Below, piece after piece: positions 1 through 15,600 of a stretch of DNA of 64,000 nucleotides. Below the pieces are notes generated by a model. It saw only the letters and a list, made by a program, of their open reading frames with translations. It made no database searches and had not been told where the DNA came from. How positions within the stretch are numbered: position 1 is the first letter of the stretch; each line of letters begins with the position of its first letter. Source of the DNA: Bimastos eiseni (taxonomy: Eukaryota > Annelida > Clitellata > Crassiclitellata > Lumbricidae); contig OY365809.1 of assembly GCA_959347315.1 (NCBI GenBank), forward strand, positions 3,927,759-3,991,758. Reading direction: 5' to 3'. A program made the translations under genes and the position numbers.

Positions 1-370
1 AAACCATATTTTTTATTCCAGAATAATGGCGGATTTATCGTTTTTGGTTACGTGACCTTGACCTTAAAGGTCGTGTAATGCTCAGACTATATTGAGAATC
101 CATTTTTGAGTTCCTTGTTTGCCTGCATCATTTATTGTTCCTGAGAAATGGTTGATTAGTCGTCATTTTAACTATGTGACCTTGATTTCTATGGTTACGC
201 TAAGTTCAGGTGATATTGAAAATATAATTTTTAAATTCCTTGACCCAGGAGCCACACCTTATACACTGAAATTACCTTTCTATCGTGTATAGTTCCAGAG
301 ATATTACAACATATATTTCACGGTGGCCATTATGGCCGCCATCTTGTTTTGTGAAAGCCTGCAGGGTTTG
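1..370. repeat. Diverged interspersed repeat with TGACCTTGACC motif
   Basis: CGTGACCTTGACCTTAAAGG and ATGTGACCTTGATTTCTATG recur about 120 bp apart, each followed by a TTGA/TTCCTTG phrase, and GGCCATTATGGCCGCCATCT occurs near 325. The pattern resembles widespread tandem-type repeats of marine invertebrates. No mannosidase exon was found here. Confidence 0.45.
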
Positions 371-678
371 AAGGACCCCCACCATAAATTTTATGAATCT
401 CCGTCATCATACGAAGAAAATGACACCAACCTAAGCTTCCCATCGCTAAAATCGCAACGAGATGTCAATTGCTCCCGGACTGCAAGTTGAAATTCATGAA
501 ATTTATAATTTGCGACGGCCATCTTGGATTTTTGCATTTTAGAGCCACTTCGTGATAAATGTGAGAGTGGCTTGACTTCTAATATTGATAGGTACACATC
601 TATGTATGCAAAAGAAAAATTCAAATTATCTTCCACTTTTGCACGATTTATGGACTTTAGCAATTGGACTAAACTCAC

Positions 679-3600
679 CATAAGTTCAATTTCACCATCC
701 CCGACACTAGAGCCACCTTGTGATCGGTCTGTCAAAACAGTCAACTGCAGGTTTTTCGCAATATCCTATTTAATGCAAGATATTCAAGCTTTAGCACAAT
801 ATAATTCTTTCACAGCTAAAACATGCCTGTAGATGAAATAACTGCATCCGGAATAGAAATCAGGCGATAATAATCACCTTATCCCAATATTCTGTTTCAG
901 TTGTTTGTCTAAGAAACTTCAACCCCGTAGTTTTGTCTCTTGCCCTTGCTGCAAATATAGGCTATATACGTCTAGCAACCCTATCGCCTACAAAAGGACG
1001 AAAGCTCATATTGATTCGAAAAACAGGGACAATGATATTCAGCCAAATTTAATAGCTTCGTGATTCATAAGTTTATGTTAAACATATATAAAATTCAACA
1101 GTCACCTTTGGTACAACACACACAGCGGTTTTTAACATAAGCAACCCCTTTAAATGCAAACGATCTACACATTGCCTGAATGAATATTCGGCTGTTCACT
1201 GGGTAATAGTTTCCAGCAACTGGTTCTGTTTGGTGCAGGTCCCACGTTGGTCGATAGTCACGCCTGTCCACGAGCAAGAAAGAGAAACGCTTCTGGCATA
1301 AGCACAGCAAAATCTCACAGAAACAAAATCAATATTTTAATTGGTGGGAAAAATTTTTAGTGAAACTCAACCAGAAACAACACAATTCAACTTAGAATTT
1401 TCAGAAAATCGAAATTGCACACAGACGAATAACGTATTAAAATAGTTTATTAACACTTTAATGACGCGAGTGTATTAAAATGACTGGAAATCAATGCAGA
1501 GCGTTTTTAAAGACAGTGAACAACGCATGAGCAATAATAGAATAATTGGAGGGGGTGAAGCACAAATTTAAGTAAAGTTAAGAGTTAAATCAATGAGGAA
1601 CATGAAATTAACGGAGAAATCTCCAAATTGTCTTACACTCGTTTCAGTATTTCTCGGCCATTGGAATCGGTGTAGAAGGTCTTGTCGCTACTGAGGTTTG
1701 AGCTGAAACGTGATATTACCTCCTTACCAACGTCATCACTGCAAGACAATAAAAATGACGACGCCATGACACTTATAGGAACAAACCTTGCTTTTAAATT
1801 AGCCCAACAACACACATTAGCCCAATGTTGAATCGGGAAAAACAACAAAGAGTTCGAGCTGTTGTTATTCGCCGTCTATGCAATATAATACAGCTGAATT
1901 TTAATATTGCCTTTTATATTAATAATTTCCTACAATGCCCTATACGCTACAGGTGACCAAGTAGAAATTGATGTCAGACATACATATTTTGAAAACCACT
2001 GAAAACTAAACTTGCGCACTAATATGCAATTTCAACCGATTATAACTAATATATAGTTATTATCAGCTTCATGTTCGGTATATTATAAGCAGCATAAGTC
2101 ATATCGAACATGAACCAGGTACCAATGTTTTAGCCACTCCCAAGAGATTCTTATGTCGTGCTAAACATATCCAAATACAAATCATTCATCCGATAATACG
2201 TCTTCGATGCCACGAAACTCTTCCTAGCTGCTCTGCCTCATCCTTTCTCTGACGTTACCGCCAACCGGACTCAGACCTCCACTGGACACCGCTATGATCG
2301 CTGGACAACCAACCTGGACAACGTGTTCTGCGGTAAGTTTTAAAGCAGCGTCTTTGAAATTTTGAGTTTAGATTTGTTTAAATTTTCACACAAGACCGCA
2401 GAGCCACTGCATTTCGTATGCAGTCTCATCCAATAAACGAATAGCAAAATCCTTGTTCTTACTCAACTGGAATTGGCCCAACCGTCCACTCGATTTCAAC
2501 GTAGCGTTGTCCCTTGTATAGTCTCACAACTTGACTTGCCCAATCGCTGAATACCTGATGAAATTCCTGCACCTCAGATCCCTACAAATAACCGATTCGA
2601 TCAGCGTATGTTCTTTCTTTTAATTTACAAGCTAATTAAAACGAGAACTTAGAATCTTATGGTGCATAAATAGACACATCTGTACCTGAAGGCCATTCGC
2701 CGCATTCAACACTACTCACATTCTAGGTAAAACACTATATATATATATTTCTAAGAAAATTATAAAATATGATGTTTCCAGAATTACCGTTGAAGGTAGA
2801 AAATCTGTCATTGCAAAGTTCCGCGGAGTAGGCCTAAATTAATTCCAATTAAAGAAATTTAATTTGGAGAAATTCTGTTCAGTAAATAACTTAAGAAAGT
2901 TGTAAATTGCAATTGCGATTAATTGTAGGCCTATTAACAGTAGTGTCATGGCATTTGTCAGTTCAATTCGTTTTCAAGAAGATGAACATGCCTGCGTCAC
3001 CAGCAAGCTACATCTCGAGTTCATTGCAAAACATTGTCTACTGTTAGTGCTAATTCTAGTGCTCGGAGTTACATGTACGTGACAAATGCACGTAAGACTG
3101 TTTTTTAAGACCGATTATTGACTTCTGAATATAGGCTACATGGGCAGGAAGACTGTTCATGGCACGTGGACCAGCAACACGAAAGGTCAGATCACCAGTT
3201 TTAGTTTTAGATAGGGCATATTGGAACGAATCCATATTATATGGGCTTTATTAATTTTAGGAATCTATGAATTTAACTGAAATTAGACCGATTTGATCAG
3301 CTAAACTTGAAGTTAATCCAACTTTTCTTAAAAATTCCGTTACTGGATGAATTTGGTATTAAGTTCAATTATTATAGTCAAAAATTACCTGGACAACATT
3401 GGTCTTGACTGATCGAGCTATGTGGCTTGGGTCATTGATTTTTGGACGGAAGATGTAAGCTCCAGACGGCTGATATGATTCATCTGCATCGAATCCGTTG
3501 TATGCCTTGTAATACATCAGTTCGTTGCTCATTTCCACACTCAGAGACTTTTCTGTATTTATCAAGCGTTTCAGAAGACCAGACGATCCGTTGAAGGTGA

Positions 3601-6600
3601 GGCTAAGGAGCTGCAATGGCAATGCGTCTAAGATCAAATTTTGGCTAATCACTTCAGAACCTACTCACTCAAGATACTGACAGCGATAGTCATAACACAA
3701 ACTAGAGATCGGCTTTCTGACATTCATAATTAAATACACTTTGTTGCCACAGTGAGTGCACAAGTGGAAAATGGGAAACAGACATACATGTACATGTAGT
3801 CCACATTTTTTATAGGGTTTCTATCCTCAGACTCGTTTTACTCTTTCCTCACCACAACGTAATATCACAACGAGTGCTACATAAATTAACTCGATAAACG
3901 CTTAAAGCATACCTCATTCTTGATGATAAATTCATCTCCAGTAACTTCACCAGGCAATGACAGAGAATCCTTATCATCTAAAAGATCATATGAACAACTA
4001 TCAAATCGTCGAAATCTTCTGTTTTACAAATGTGCAATCACACAGTACTTGTTTCAGTTAATTAAAAAAGGTCATTTGCATATCAGGCTTCTTCTTTATC
4101 TAGGCATGAAACTGGTACAACCAGAGTGCGGTGTTTGATGATTGCACATACCGGAAAGCCTTAATAAATGTAAGTGTAATAAACAAGTTGAAAATGAGGA
4201 TCCTAGTGACTGGCCCCTACCCAGCGAGGGACTAATCCTAGCATATAGGAAAAACAGATTAAAAGTGTAGGCCTAATGGGCTACCTATTACAAACCCTTC
4301 AAAGACTCTCCCTAAAAGATTAAATAGCTAGACCTTATAACCAACAAGAATATTAGAATGCTGGACGAATTCGGTGGCAAAAAAGACTTTCGTGCAGCTG
4401 TTACAAACCTGGAGATGCCTTCACAAAGTACGTTGTAAGGCCGAGTGCTGGTAGCTTTCCATTAAAGACAAGTTCGCTTGTGGCGCTGCTATCAATGAAT
4501 TCTGGAAGACGGCGGGTAGAGGCAGACAAAGGTATCACCTACGATGTTTTCACAGATAGGTAAAAAAATAAAATTAACAAGTGGGGTGTGATGAAAAATA
4601 TCTTTAAAAAAATGTATGAACAGTTTCATTTTATGCTTCCCAAATTAGTATGTAATTTTTAATTTTTTTGGTGAAGGTCTTTGAGGTGCCTCAAGGCAAT
4701 TACATCGATCGTGATTTAAATAAGCCTACTCTGAAGCATTTAATATAACGCAACTTGCTTCATGGTTAACTAATTCATGAATATCGTCCTTGAGGTTCTA
4801 ATTCATTCAGCTGCATATCTTATATAACATAACGAGACAACAATATCAACAAGGAAACACATTTAAATATTAAAGCCATTGACCTGTGCTACAACCGGTT
4901 TCTGTTCGGCATCCTTGACTTCGAAACCATGACCAGAGACTGGTATCCTTGCAAAATAGTTGACCTCTCTTGCGATTGGATTGTAAATCAGGACTACAAA
5001 CTAAGACAGGCATCATGAGAAGATAATTTATTTTTTAAATAAAATATAAATTTACAAATAACATAGCATAACACTACATGAAATTTGTCAAGTCAACTTC
5101 AACAAAAGCTGGTATCGACCAAAGATAATAAAACAAAAGGAGTCTTAAAGCAGTTGATTAGCTCAGACTCTCATTTTAAAGGAACTATTGTAAGACACAG
5201 GGTCAGCAAGAGTGAAACACAGCCAGATGGACGATAAGGGTATCATTTCTAACCGATCACAGCAATAGACGAGCCAGAGATACACAAGGGTTGGGCGTAG
5301 GATGCGACATATTCCACCATGGACCCACGGGTCAGTTACGGGTGAAATCGGGGAACGTAGGCGACATGTATACCCGCAAACCTCAAAATAGATGGCCAGT
5401 GCAGACTGCAGAGTGTCTCATGTGTACATGTAGACTGAGATACGTAAAAACAAACCATGATAAACCACCCTGAAAACTGCTACAAAATTTCAAAGTTGAA
5501 CCGTAGGTGCATTAACTTTCGCGATGCCACGCTCCTTGTGAGAGATTGGGTAGTAAAATACCTGAAAGGATAGATTGCTCGTTTTACTAAACACTGAAAG
5601 CAAAAAGCTTCAACGCAGGTGATCGAACGTATACACTGAAAAGAACGTAGGCAGGTCCACTCTTAATTTTTCAGATTTCTCATAGACGTGGGTGCAATTC
5701 TGAACTTCTCGAAGGAGGATAATGGAGAAAACTGTACTGTATTGGGCTTTTAGTAGCAATTTATATGTAATCTGAGTAAAATTAGCAAAATATTTTAGTA
5801 GCAAATATTTTCAAGCTGAGAGTTAGTAATAGAAAATGTCAACCTCTTTGCTGCTGTCAGAAGCAGGACAGTTGGACACATTAATCAGTGGACAAAACAT
5901 AACGGACAGTTGCGGTGCAGATGAGGAGAGAGGCAAGATCTTGCCATATGATGCATTGACAACGTCCTGAAAAGCCAGAAAATCATGCAACAAAGTCATA
6001 ACACACAGACAACGGTACCCTGTAAAGTAGATTTTGGGATGTGGAAAATTAGGAAGTGCTTGGGCAATTATAGTGAGTAGTTGTAAGTGTAGCAGTCTGG
6101 CACAAAATATGCATAAACCTAGGCTCTAGGTCAAACGCTAACCTATAGGTTACCATTTCATTTTTTAACCCATCCTAGGTTACAAAATGTCTAAAATATG
6201 CATAAACCTAGGTCTATGGTTCAAACACCAACCTATAGGTTACCACAATATTGCAAATCCGACATAATTCATGCACAAACCTAGGTCCATGGTTTAAACA
6301 CCGACCTATAGGTTACCACAATATTGCAAATCCGTCACAATTCATGCAAAAATCTAAGCTCTAGGTTAAATCTCTAGGAATTTCCAAAAGTTTTCGATGA
6401 GTCAGCAGTTTCTTCGAAACCTATAACCTTGGTTTAAAACACCACCTATACTCCATCTAAGTCAAAAGCCAAGGGAATTTCCAAAGTTATCGACGAGTCA
6501 GCAGTTTCGATGAGGAGTCCTCTCGTGACCACTAAATCTTCATTTTTAATTCAAGAATTTAAGGATTCAGGGTAACCCAACCACTTCACTAGCAATTTCT

Positions 6601-9600
6601 TCCCATGTTTCCTAACAATCTTTTCGATTCCAAATATTTCTTGAGTACTTTTTGTAGCTGGAATGGCTTATCTCCTACTCTCCGTGGTCTCTATGGCAAC
6701 TTAAGTGGGACCTACGCTGAACATCGATCTGTAGACAACCCCTCTGATACGACGAAGCACTCTTGATTACGCTGTTGCTTGGCGCCTAGCTTTAGAGTAG
6801 CGCCTTAGAAATCTAAAAGTTAACGATAACGATAACAATTATTCAGTGAAGAACTTAATCACAAACAGACTATATTAATTACCTCGCAGGCCGCAATTCC
6901 TTTTGCAACCATCTCGGCATAGTCATCGGCAACATGTTGCCTTTCCGTTCCACTGTAAAGCATAAAGGAACAATAGGTCTTCCTTAACATTTTATACAAT
7001 TTTCAAGAAATAAGTCTACCAACCACGACTATGCCACCCGCAGAACTTAAGACAACAATGTGTGGATAATTATGTAAAAATCTTGACCAACGACGAAGTT
7101 TCAATTAATTTCTAAACTTCTTGAAAATAATGAACAGAAAACTTTGAAGTCAATGTATGTAGTCGTAAAATTTGTTGCTTCTTCCGCTCTTATCAGTCCA
7201 TCGCTGTTTCCACTCCACTGAGGAAGTTCTTCCCCGCCACACACCTCTCTCTTTACTTCCTTATCCAACTATCTTACCCTACCAGAATCTGATGACTTCA
7301 ACTGAGTTCAATCGTACTTCAATTTAAGGATCTATATAATTCAATTGCACGAGAAACAAAATTTAACAGACTTAAATGACTACCACCAAACGTTTTAGCT
7401 ACCTATGAACGTTTGTAACCTCACCTAAATGATTCGCTGAACGCATAAAGAAATTGTGTCAGCCGCTTCCTCTTCAAACTAACATTCAGTAAACTCTCTT
7501 CGTCGTAAATTGTAGACAGACTTCTCAATGTATGTTTGGACTACATAGAAGACTTCGGTATTCGTTACTTCAATTTATTACTAGTATGCTAAGAATATTA
7601 ATGAACTAGTAATCGTATAATCGACGAAACAGAAGCACCATGCTAAAACTCCATATAAGCCCAACTATGACATTCGACTACTACAAACTGCCTGTCAGCA
7701 TCTTTTCATAAGCTCTCGCGCTGACGGCATCACGTGCTTTGCCTATTCAGCTGTGGCCTAGGCGCCTGAAAAATCGACAGGTTGCTTGGCAACTTCCAGT
7801 CTGCGCGTAGCGCTTACAATTTGCATAATTATATAGAGACTCATATGTATATACAAAAAATAGTGACCTAAAGTAAACAATGTCTAACATACGTTCATAG
7901 CATAATTATATGCATAGTCGTACACAAACATGTACAATGTACATATAACCAGTTGTACATGCTTACCTGACCGCATCATGATGCTGAAGCACTCCCAAGG
8001 CTTCTCCTACAAGGATTAAACACACTTAAATTCTGATTCAAATTAAGGTTAGCTTCTTGTCAGTCCTGGACAAGAAGTCTTTAACGACAAACAACTTATA
8101 TAAATAATTCTGGAACAAACTCTCAAATCAGTACAGACACAGCTAAACTCCGCGTTTATTACTATTAATGAGCCGACTACTTCGGCTCATTTTTCTCACA
8201 GTTCTCAGAGTTGCCGATTGGTGTCTATAAAGAAATAAACGTACGTCGAGCCATTACACAGCTATAAATACTGTACATGTATAGAGTAACATAGGCCTAC
8301 ATGCATACAAAAAGAAGAAAGGCAATATGAAAACGGCACGAAACACCAAATACAGAGCGACTGACAGTCATTCAAATGATTGATAAAGAGATGAAATTAC
8401 TTCAAAGGGATCCAAATATCTTACGCAGGATGTCGACTTTGAGACTCGATCCGTGCTCAGAGCCAAGGACTGAAAGAGTTTCCAACTGTTTGCATACCTA
8501 ACGAAAAATTATCATTGATAATAATAACGACAATTTTTGCGGCACCGTAATCCGGACATCAAGCTACGATGTCAACCAGAACATTATGGTGTACCTTTTC
8601 GGAGGCAACTGACAGGTCGTTTAGTAATTTTTGTAATAAAAACAGTCTGCTATACAGTCCAAATTATATCAAACGTTTCTTTACCGTTCACATTTATATA
8701 ATTATCACATAATCTAACTAGGATTACTATGCCAGACTTGATGGTACCAATTTCTAATGCATGAATTACTCCAAGTAGGTCTACTGTTCTTACACAGCAG
8801 GAAATTTTATAGAAGTCTGTGAGATTCAGCATATCTTGTCAACCAACTGTTTTATTGTCTAAAAAGTTATTTTAATAACTGAAAACCAAGTTTATGTCAA
8901 AATCGAATAAAAGCGAACAGTCAATAAATTTCTACCTGTAAGAAATTATTTGATGTTCTTTCGTAACCTTTCAGGGATGGACGACTGGTGAAATATCCTG
9001 TCCAGAAGCGATGAGGATTGCTAGCATAGGGGAAAAAGTCATTGTCTTTGCGTGTGTAAGTGAGGTTCAGTTGATTCATCGCATATACGTAACAGGATGG
9101 AGTTGAGTAGAATACATTAATTTTGCTGCCATTAACTTGCTAAAATTAAATTTAACGTATTATAACGAAACAAAGCGATAATTCCAACGCAACACAATTG
9201 TGGTTGTCTTGTTTCAACCTTCCAGAGTTCAACAGCAAACAATGTAACGGGGCAAACCGTTAAAGCTGAATTTAAAAGGTTAAGTCCACACCTACACATC
9301 AAAATGGTCATTCGGCTGGAAATTTGAGCAAAATAGAAGTCAGAGAGTAAATCAGGAGGAAGGAGTCAAAACGGTGAAAAATGAGTTTAACGAATAGTTT
9401 CATACAAGAAATCCAGATATTAAATAAAATTAGACAAGCTAATATATATCTCCACCAATATGTGCAGTTCCGACAGCTAATATGGATGTAAGCAAATGAT
9501 AGTACAAAAGGATACAAAATGTGTTTGCATACCCGCATGTTTATATATTTGATCAGTTTATCCAAGTTCCTAAAGTTGCTTCCAGCATTTGCATAATGGA

Positions 9601-12600
9601 AGTCAGAGCCCATTGTCAACATAATGTGATTTGTGGCAAAGCATTTCGCCTATTGACATATCAAACAACATAGCACTTCTAACAACATTGAAACACAAGA
9701 ACATACAGATAACTTTTTAATGTGCAGGGTAAAATCATGAGTTTACAGAATCGTTTCTTGATTAAACTGATGCGCACTGGAAAGGCTTCAATTTATAGCT
9801 TATCAAGTCACGACTAACGCTGATGTAGGCTAAGTGAGTGGAACAGTTATTAGTTAAGATCCACAAATTAGTTAGAACAAACCAGAGCAAGAATTATAAT
9901 TGTAAATGAAAGCACATATTTACATAGCACATTCGCAAATATCACTATCAGGCAGTGTACAAGAACATGTAAACCTATGCAGCGATTTCAACAGTATAAT
10001 GAATATTAGACATGCTTTCAGAAATGAACCTATAAGTAAACTTCAAGCACCAATTAATAAAATTATTTCATTAAGAAACAGTCAAAATTAATTCAGGAAT
10101 CGATAAGTATGGCAACAAACGTATGACTGAAACTGAAGCAGCGTAGCAGAGAGCAACTGTAATTATTATTAATGCAACATACTACAATAAATAAGGCCTA
10201 ACTAAATTACGGAGAGTTTCAGACTGATCAAAAATCCGTAATTGCTCATTAATCCGTCTACATACAAAATAAACCAACAAACCCGGTCCATTATAGCGAG
10301 TTCAAAGTCATCGATTCTTTTATCAAGATTGTAGCCTTCTGATTTTGGATCATCCTATCAAATCGAAACAAACACGGCATACATGTAGGCCTATCAATCA
10401 TCTAACATCTCAAGGCCATTGAAAATCAATGTAAATTCACTCTGAACTGGATTACAACGGTTTAAGTGACGCAGCAGTTGTTACTAAGAATATCGTGGAT
10501 GACTTCTCATCAGTTAGGCCTGCTTATGCTTCGAATAATTTTGTTGTTGTATCATCGACTACCAATGAAATCGACTTTTCTCCACCAGTTAACTATCTTG
10601 TAGCGTCTAACTCTAAAGCACTCGTTGTGATTGATAAAAGCTGACGGACTTTCATGACTCAATATTCAACATAATATTTTATTTCAATTGTCTGCTTCGT
10701 AAAATGTGAGCAATTTGCGTGCGCCATTAAAAGGCTACTAACCTACAATTGATTGTTAAATCTATTGAGTAGGCCTACACCATACAAATCTCTCAAATAA
10801 GCAATTTTAAATTTAAATCAGACACAACCCCTAATGGCCGATTTATCCAGTCACAATGAATCATCGCCAGAGTGACTTAACGCCATAATGGGTCGTTACT
10901 ACGAAACTTATCAGAAGGCGAATAATAACAGAGTACAAATGAGATTTCTCTAGATATTTGGTTCCATGAATAAACAATAAAAATTAATCTACCCTTATGT
11001 CTTCATCTCCGCACTCAAAACAGAAACCCTGTGGATAACCATATCCATCATACAAAATACCCGTAAAAAGTGTCGCTGCATCACCTGCAACAAACATTTG
11101 AAATTCAGCGACAAAAGAAAGACAACAAATAACGCAAAATAGGGGCCCACAGACAAAGCATTGAGTTGACAATTTTTCTGAGCAATTTTACATACGAAGC
11201 AAATACGTCGTAACGCAGCTTTCAGAGTCTCGAAGAACTCCTAGCACGAATAAACATAAATTATCATCATTAAAACAACACAGCGCTTTTATTCCCCTTC
11301 CACGATCCTGAAGGCTACTTCTAATAGATTGTGATTGACCCAGGCGATTCCGTTGGAGATTCCCTAAAATTATCGGTGCATGAATTATTATTCATGCTAA
11401 GAGAATTCTTCAAGCATAAGCATATTGAAAAGCATCGGTAAAAGTGTTGGTATTAGCATTGCAATACTTTTCAGACAAGTATTGGTATTGGTATCGCGAT
11501 ACTTTATATTAGGACGTATTGGGATTGCTATTGCAATACTTTTTTCAGATTTTTTAACATCCCTGCGTAGGCCTACAGAACAGGTCTCACTAGCTACCTT
11601 CGTTTCACTTGATTCTCCCGTGGCTTCTTAGAGCGTCGATAATGCTATTAGTACATACCCTCTACTCTGGGCAATTAGTTTTGGCATCTTTATCTGCATC
11701 ACCTTCTGTCTGGTCGTGTCAATAGATTCACTTTAATGTCAACTGCATCGGAATGAAGGATTCAAAATATTCTGCGCTGGAAAAATTAATCTGTAGCTTA
11801 CATCATAATCCATTCGGTTCAACTTCACTTAAAGCGTTTTGGGGACACCAATACTAGGAGTCGAGCGATATCCACCAATGTCCTTAATCGACAGTCATTC
11901 GTTCAATATTCAGATATCAAATAGTTTGCCTCTGCAACGTTGAAACTAAGCTCATAATTATTTATTTGAGTTCGCTTAATATATGGGATCCACTTTTTGC
12001 GCATTATAATGATGGTTTGAAATAAGTCATTAGATTACACTGTAGAGTAGATAAAGGACAAAACAACAATTTTTAGTACAATTTCTTTTATACAATTAAA
12101 TGATTAGTAAAAATGTTACCAAGTGATTCGCTTCCCATCCACATGTGCTCCAAGTTTTTCTCTTTCATTCGTTTATTTTGTTCTTGATAATCAATGCGAC
12201 CAAGAAAAACTCCATCAAATCCAAACTACACCCGTAAACAGAACAAAATATCGATAATCAATGCCATTACGAACCATGTTATTCTAATAACTAAAGTGGA
12301 AAACGGCAAGACTGGAAAAAATTACGTTTATTCAAGTAAGTTTTAGGTCTTTAGATTTTTCTTTTTGTAGGTTCCTAGGCTTTTAGGTATTTTAGGTTTT
12401 AAACATACGCCACAAATCAACGACAGCTCGATGATAATGGTGCTTGGAATAGGCCTAAAGCGAAGGGGACTCACCATACCACGGTAGGTGCTGTTGACGA
12501 AAGACATTTGCTTTAGTGGAACTTGAATTGGGCATTGTCAGACTGCCCACTTAGGGGCCATCCACATATTACGTGTGCCGCGAGGGAGAGGGGTTTCTAA

Positions 12601-15600
12601 TTTCGGCGATTTTGCGTACGGGTGCGTATGGCGAGAGGGGATCCAAAAGTACGTAGGCTAACGTAGGCCTACGCAATCTAATCATAACGTCCACATGGCG
12701 GAATATTAAAGTCAGAACTGTACACCCAATCATGGACTATACATTCCTGCTTAATCAATTTTATGTATGATTAGAATTTCGTAAAATGCAAGTGCTATTA
12801 GTATTTTATTTCTTCATAACAGTCAACGAAGTCAAGCTGTCAAATATGATACTCAACACAAATGAATAGCCTAAGGTAAAATCAATGTCTTATAGATGTC
12901 TTTAGCTATTTAACCATTGCAATGGGGACGATAGAGCTCAGATGTACGTACGCATGGTGTCCACAAAATGCATGCGGTGCAACAGAGGGGAGGAGGTTCG
13001 AAAATTATGATTCTTTGGCGTACGTACCTCAGTAATATGTCAGTTATAGAAAGGAGGAAGTCCAAGGAGTTACCATCATGGAAACCGTTACATGGATAGC
13101 ATCATTAGTACTGAATTTGCCAGCATGATCAAACTCCAAATGAGACGTGTACCTGTGCAAAGATAGACGCCTGTTCTCTGGAATGACCGAACGGATCGAT
13201 CTGCCATCCAATGCGAGGTCGACCGCACTCTCCAAAGTTCTGTTGAAGAAATCGAAATCCAATCGTATGCTGATCGATGATTGAACTGTAGTGGGTTGAA
13301 GCCTCGTCATTCATCGACCAACCACCAAGGATGAACTCCAGACGACCTACAGATAATAAATCATGCTGACGACACCTAAAAATCCGGCCCAACAATTGAC
13401 CTGTTTACACCTTCAATTAATTCTCAAGCAGTATCAATGCTCTCAAATGTACTCCGTATACAAGTAAAACTTCAGATTATGTCGAATAACAGTCTAAGAT
13501 CAGGTCATGATCAAAGAAGATCATTTAACTATAACTGTGTTTGATCAAACAGGCTTATATCGAAATTTTGATTCACTGAAGACCTATAGGCCTATGTTTC
13601 TTGTAGAACTGTTGATAACCTATAAAACATGTAGTGACGTTACAGTAAATCTGCGATGCAACAGATGGCAAACCTATGGCTGACTGAATATTATCAAGTT
13701 TTTTATTTGATTAAAGGTATTAGACATAGATGTAGACGGAGGCGTGTGTCCGATCAATTATTATGGCTAGGCATGGTCTCATTTCGCCTTAGCTTCCTAA
13801 CCTAGTTTGATTGATCTAAATCCTATACATTCTTAAAGCTGGGTTAACGAAGACGATGAGGTTGTTGACAGGGAAGTTAATGACACTGGCGCCAATTGCG
13901 CTTAAGCGCTTGAATTGCGGGGATTTATCAAGCGGAGCATAGAATGGCAGAGGATGACGAGTAAGGACGTGCATTCGTGTGTATCGGTCTTGTTATTTGT
14001 TGCCACAGATAATTATACTTAACCCCTGTGTGTTGCCTAAAATCGAATGCATCGCTTGAAACATTGATGTAGTGATGCTTAAAATTTCCTGTGTATATTG
14101 AAATCGCACTGGACTGTAAGTCCAGAAGGTGACTAAACCTCATAATTATTCAAGCAGTCACAACGTGATTAATATCCAGGGAGAAACTAGAAGGGTGGAT
14201 TTAGAGAAATTGTGAGATGAAGTTTGGAGAAGAAACAGATCAGACCAGAACAAAACATAAGCAAAGGAAACAGACAGCACACGAATCGAACAGTTTGTTT
14301 CGGCGATGAACAAATTGATCGAAAGAAGCGCAAAAGATTACGCACGATTCTAAGAGCATACTGCTAACTCGTTAGATGAAATGTTTTGGTGGGGACAAAT
14401 ATTGAAGAGATCTGACCTGAGGTAGGAAACTGTCCAATGCATAACATCCCAACTCATACTCAATAGGAAATAATGTGGAAATTATGAGTTCATAGGAAAT
14501 TAGGCCTACCTATAATTGACCTTTTTCAGTCAATGTAGGTGTTACAGTCCGTGAATGACGAAGTTGGACGGAACGATTCATAGCTCCGATGACAAATTAA
14601 ATACATGTAACCATGTTAATATCAGTTTCGGATTGACCGTGATAATCCTGAACTATATTCTCACTCGTAACGCATTCATAAATTAAGTCCCGGTACATGA
14701 TGATTTCGTCTAATCTGTCACCTTCTGAAACGAGTCCTTTAACTAAGTGGCGAGTTGCGTTATGAAGCTCATTCCACCAGCGAGCGAAGAACGCCATTTC
14801 GACGTAAATGAATCGCTTTTTAGAATCATTCAACAACTCTTCAGTTACAGTGTCGAGAATGCGCCTAACGCCAAGTGGAAATTCTGGAAATCCTATTAAA
14901 CAAAACATTATACAATGTCTGAACAAAAAAAGCATGACAACATTTATTTGATAGTGCTCATCACTTTTAGGTCTACTCATCTTGCCGTGCATTGTAATCT
15001 CCTCTGATCACAGATGGTACTTCACTGGTGCTAAGTAGGCTATGCTGTTCAATTATAGTAGCACCGTTGATGGCATAATCAAGATAACAGAAGATCAGAT
15101 TAAAAAAAGAGTCTAGTTACCGGGTCCAAAACCAGCTAAAGTGGTGAAGTCTTCAATGATGTAGTCTTCATTCAAACTGAATTGCACCTAGATTCGAGAT
15201 GTGAGGGTAAAACACTCAGCCCTCGCATTTTAAGCAGGGCGTACTCATCGTTCCTTTGCCGCTCAGCCAATAAGCAGAATCGCGCCTTCTCCATAGTTTG
15301 ACCTTTGCTCTGTAACCGGTTCGTTTTGATTCCACACTATCAAGGCCATACAGAGCTATAATTGCGCCCTGTTCCTAGCATCAATCTGGCGCACACACAT
15401 TTAGAAAATATCGAATTTCATGGAATAATAATAAGTTATTCTATCTTGAAATTTGCGCCCTTCCCACATTTGCGCCCTGAGCCACGGCCCCGCTGGTCCC
15501 TTCCTCGGTACGGCCCTGCACACTGTCCGCTGACGCTTTCAATTCGCACTCCAAACTGACCGTTTTTTTAGCCGTGCTGGAGTCGGGTGCGCTCTTGATT

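Noticed and set aside
5511..5560. Minus-strand segment [20 protein letters not shown] with an acceptor and a donor-like GT
   Set aside because: Exons 14 and 15 of mannosidase A join in phase without it, and neither copy B nor mammalian enzymes have such a segment.
13044..13310. Alternate frame [18 protein letters not shown] in exon 5 of copies A and B
   Set aside because: Shadow of the mannosidase frame; its conservation follows from the near identity of the exons.
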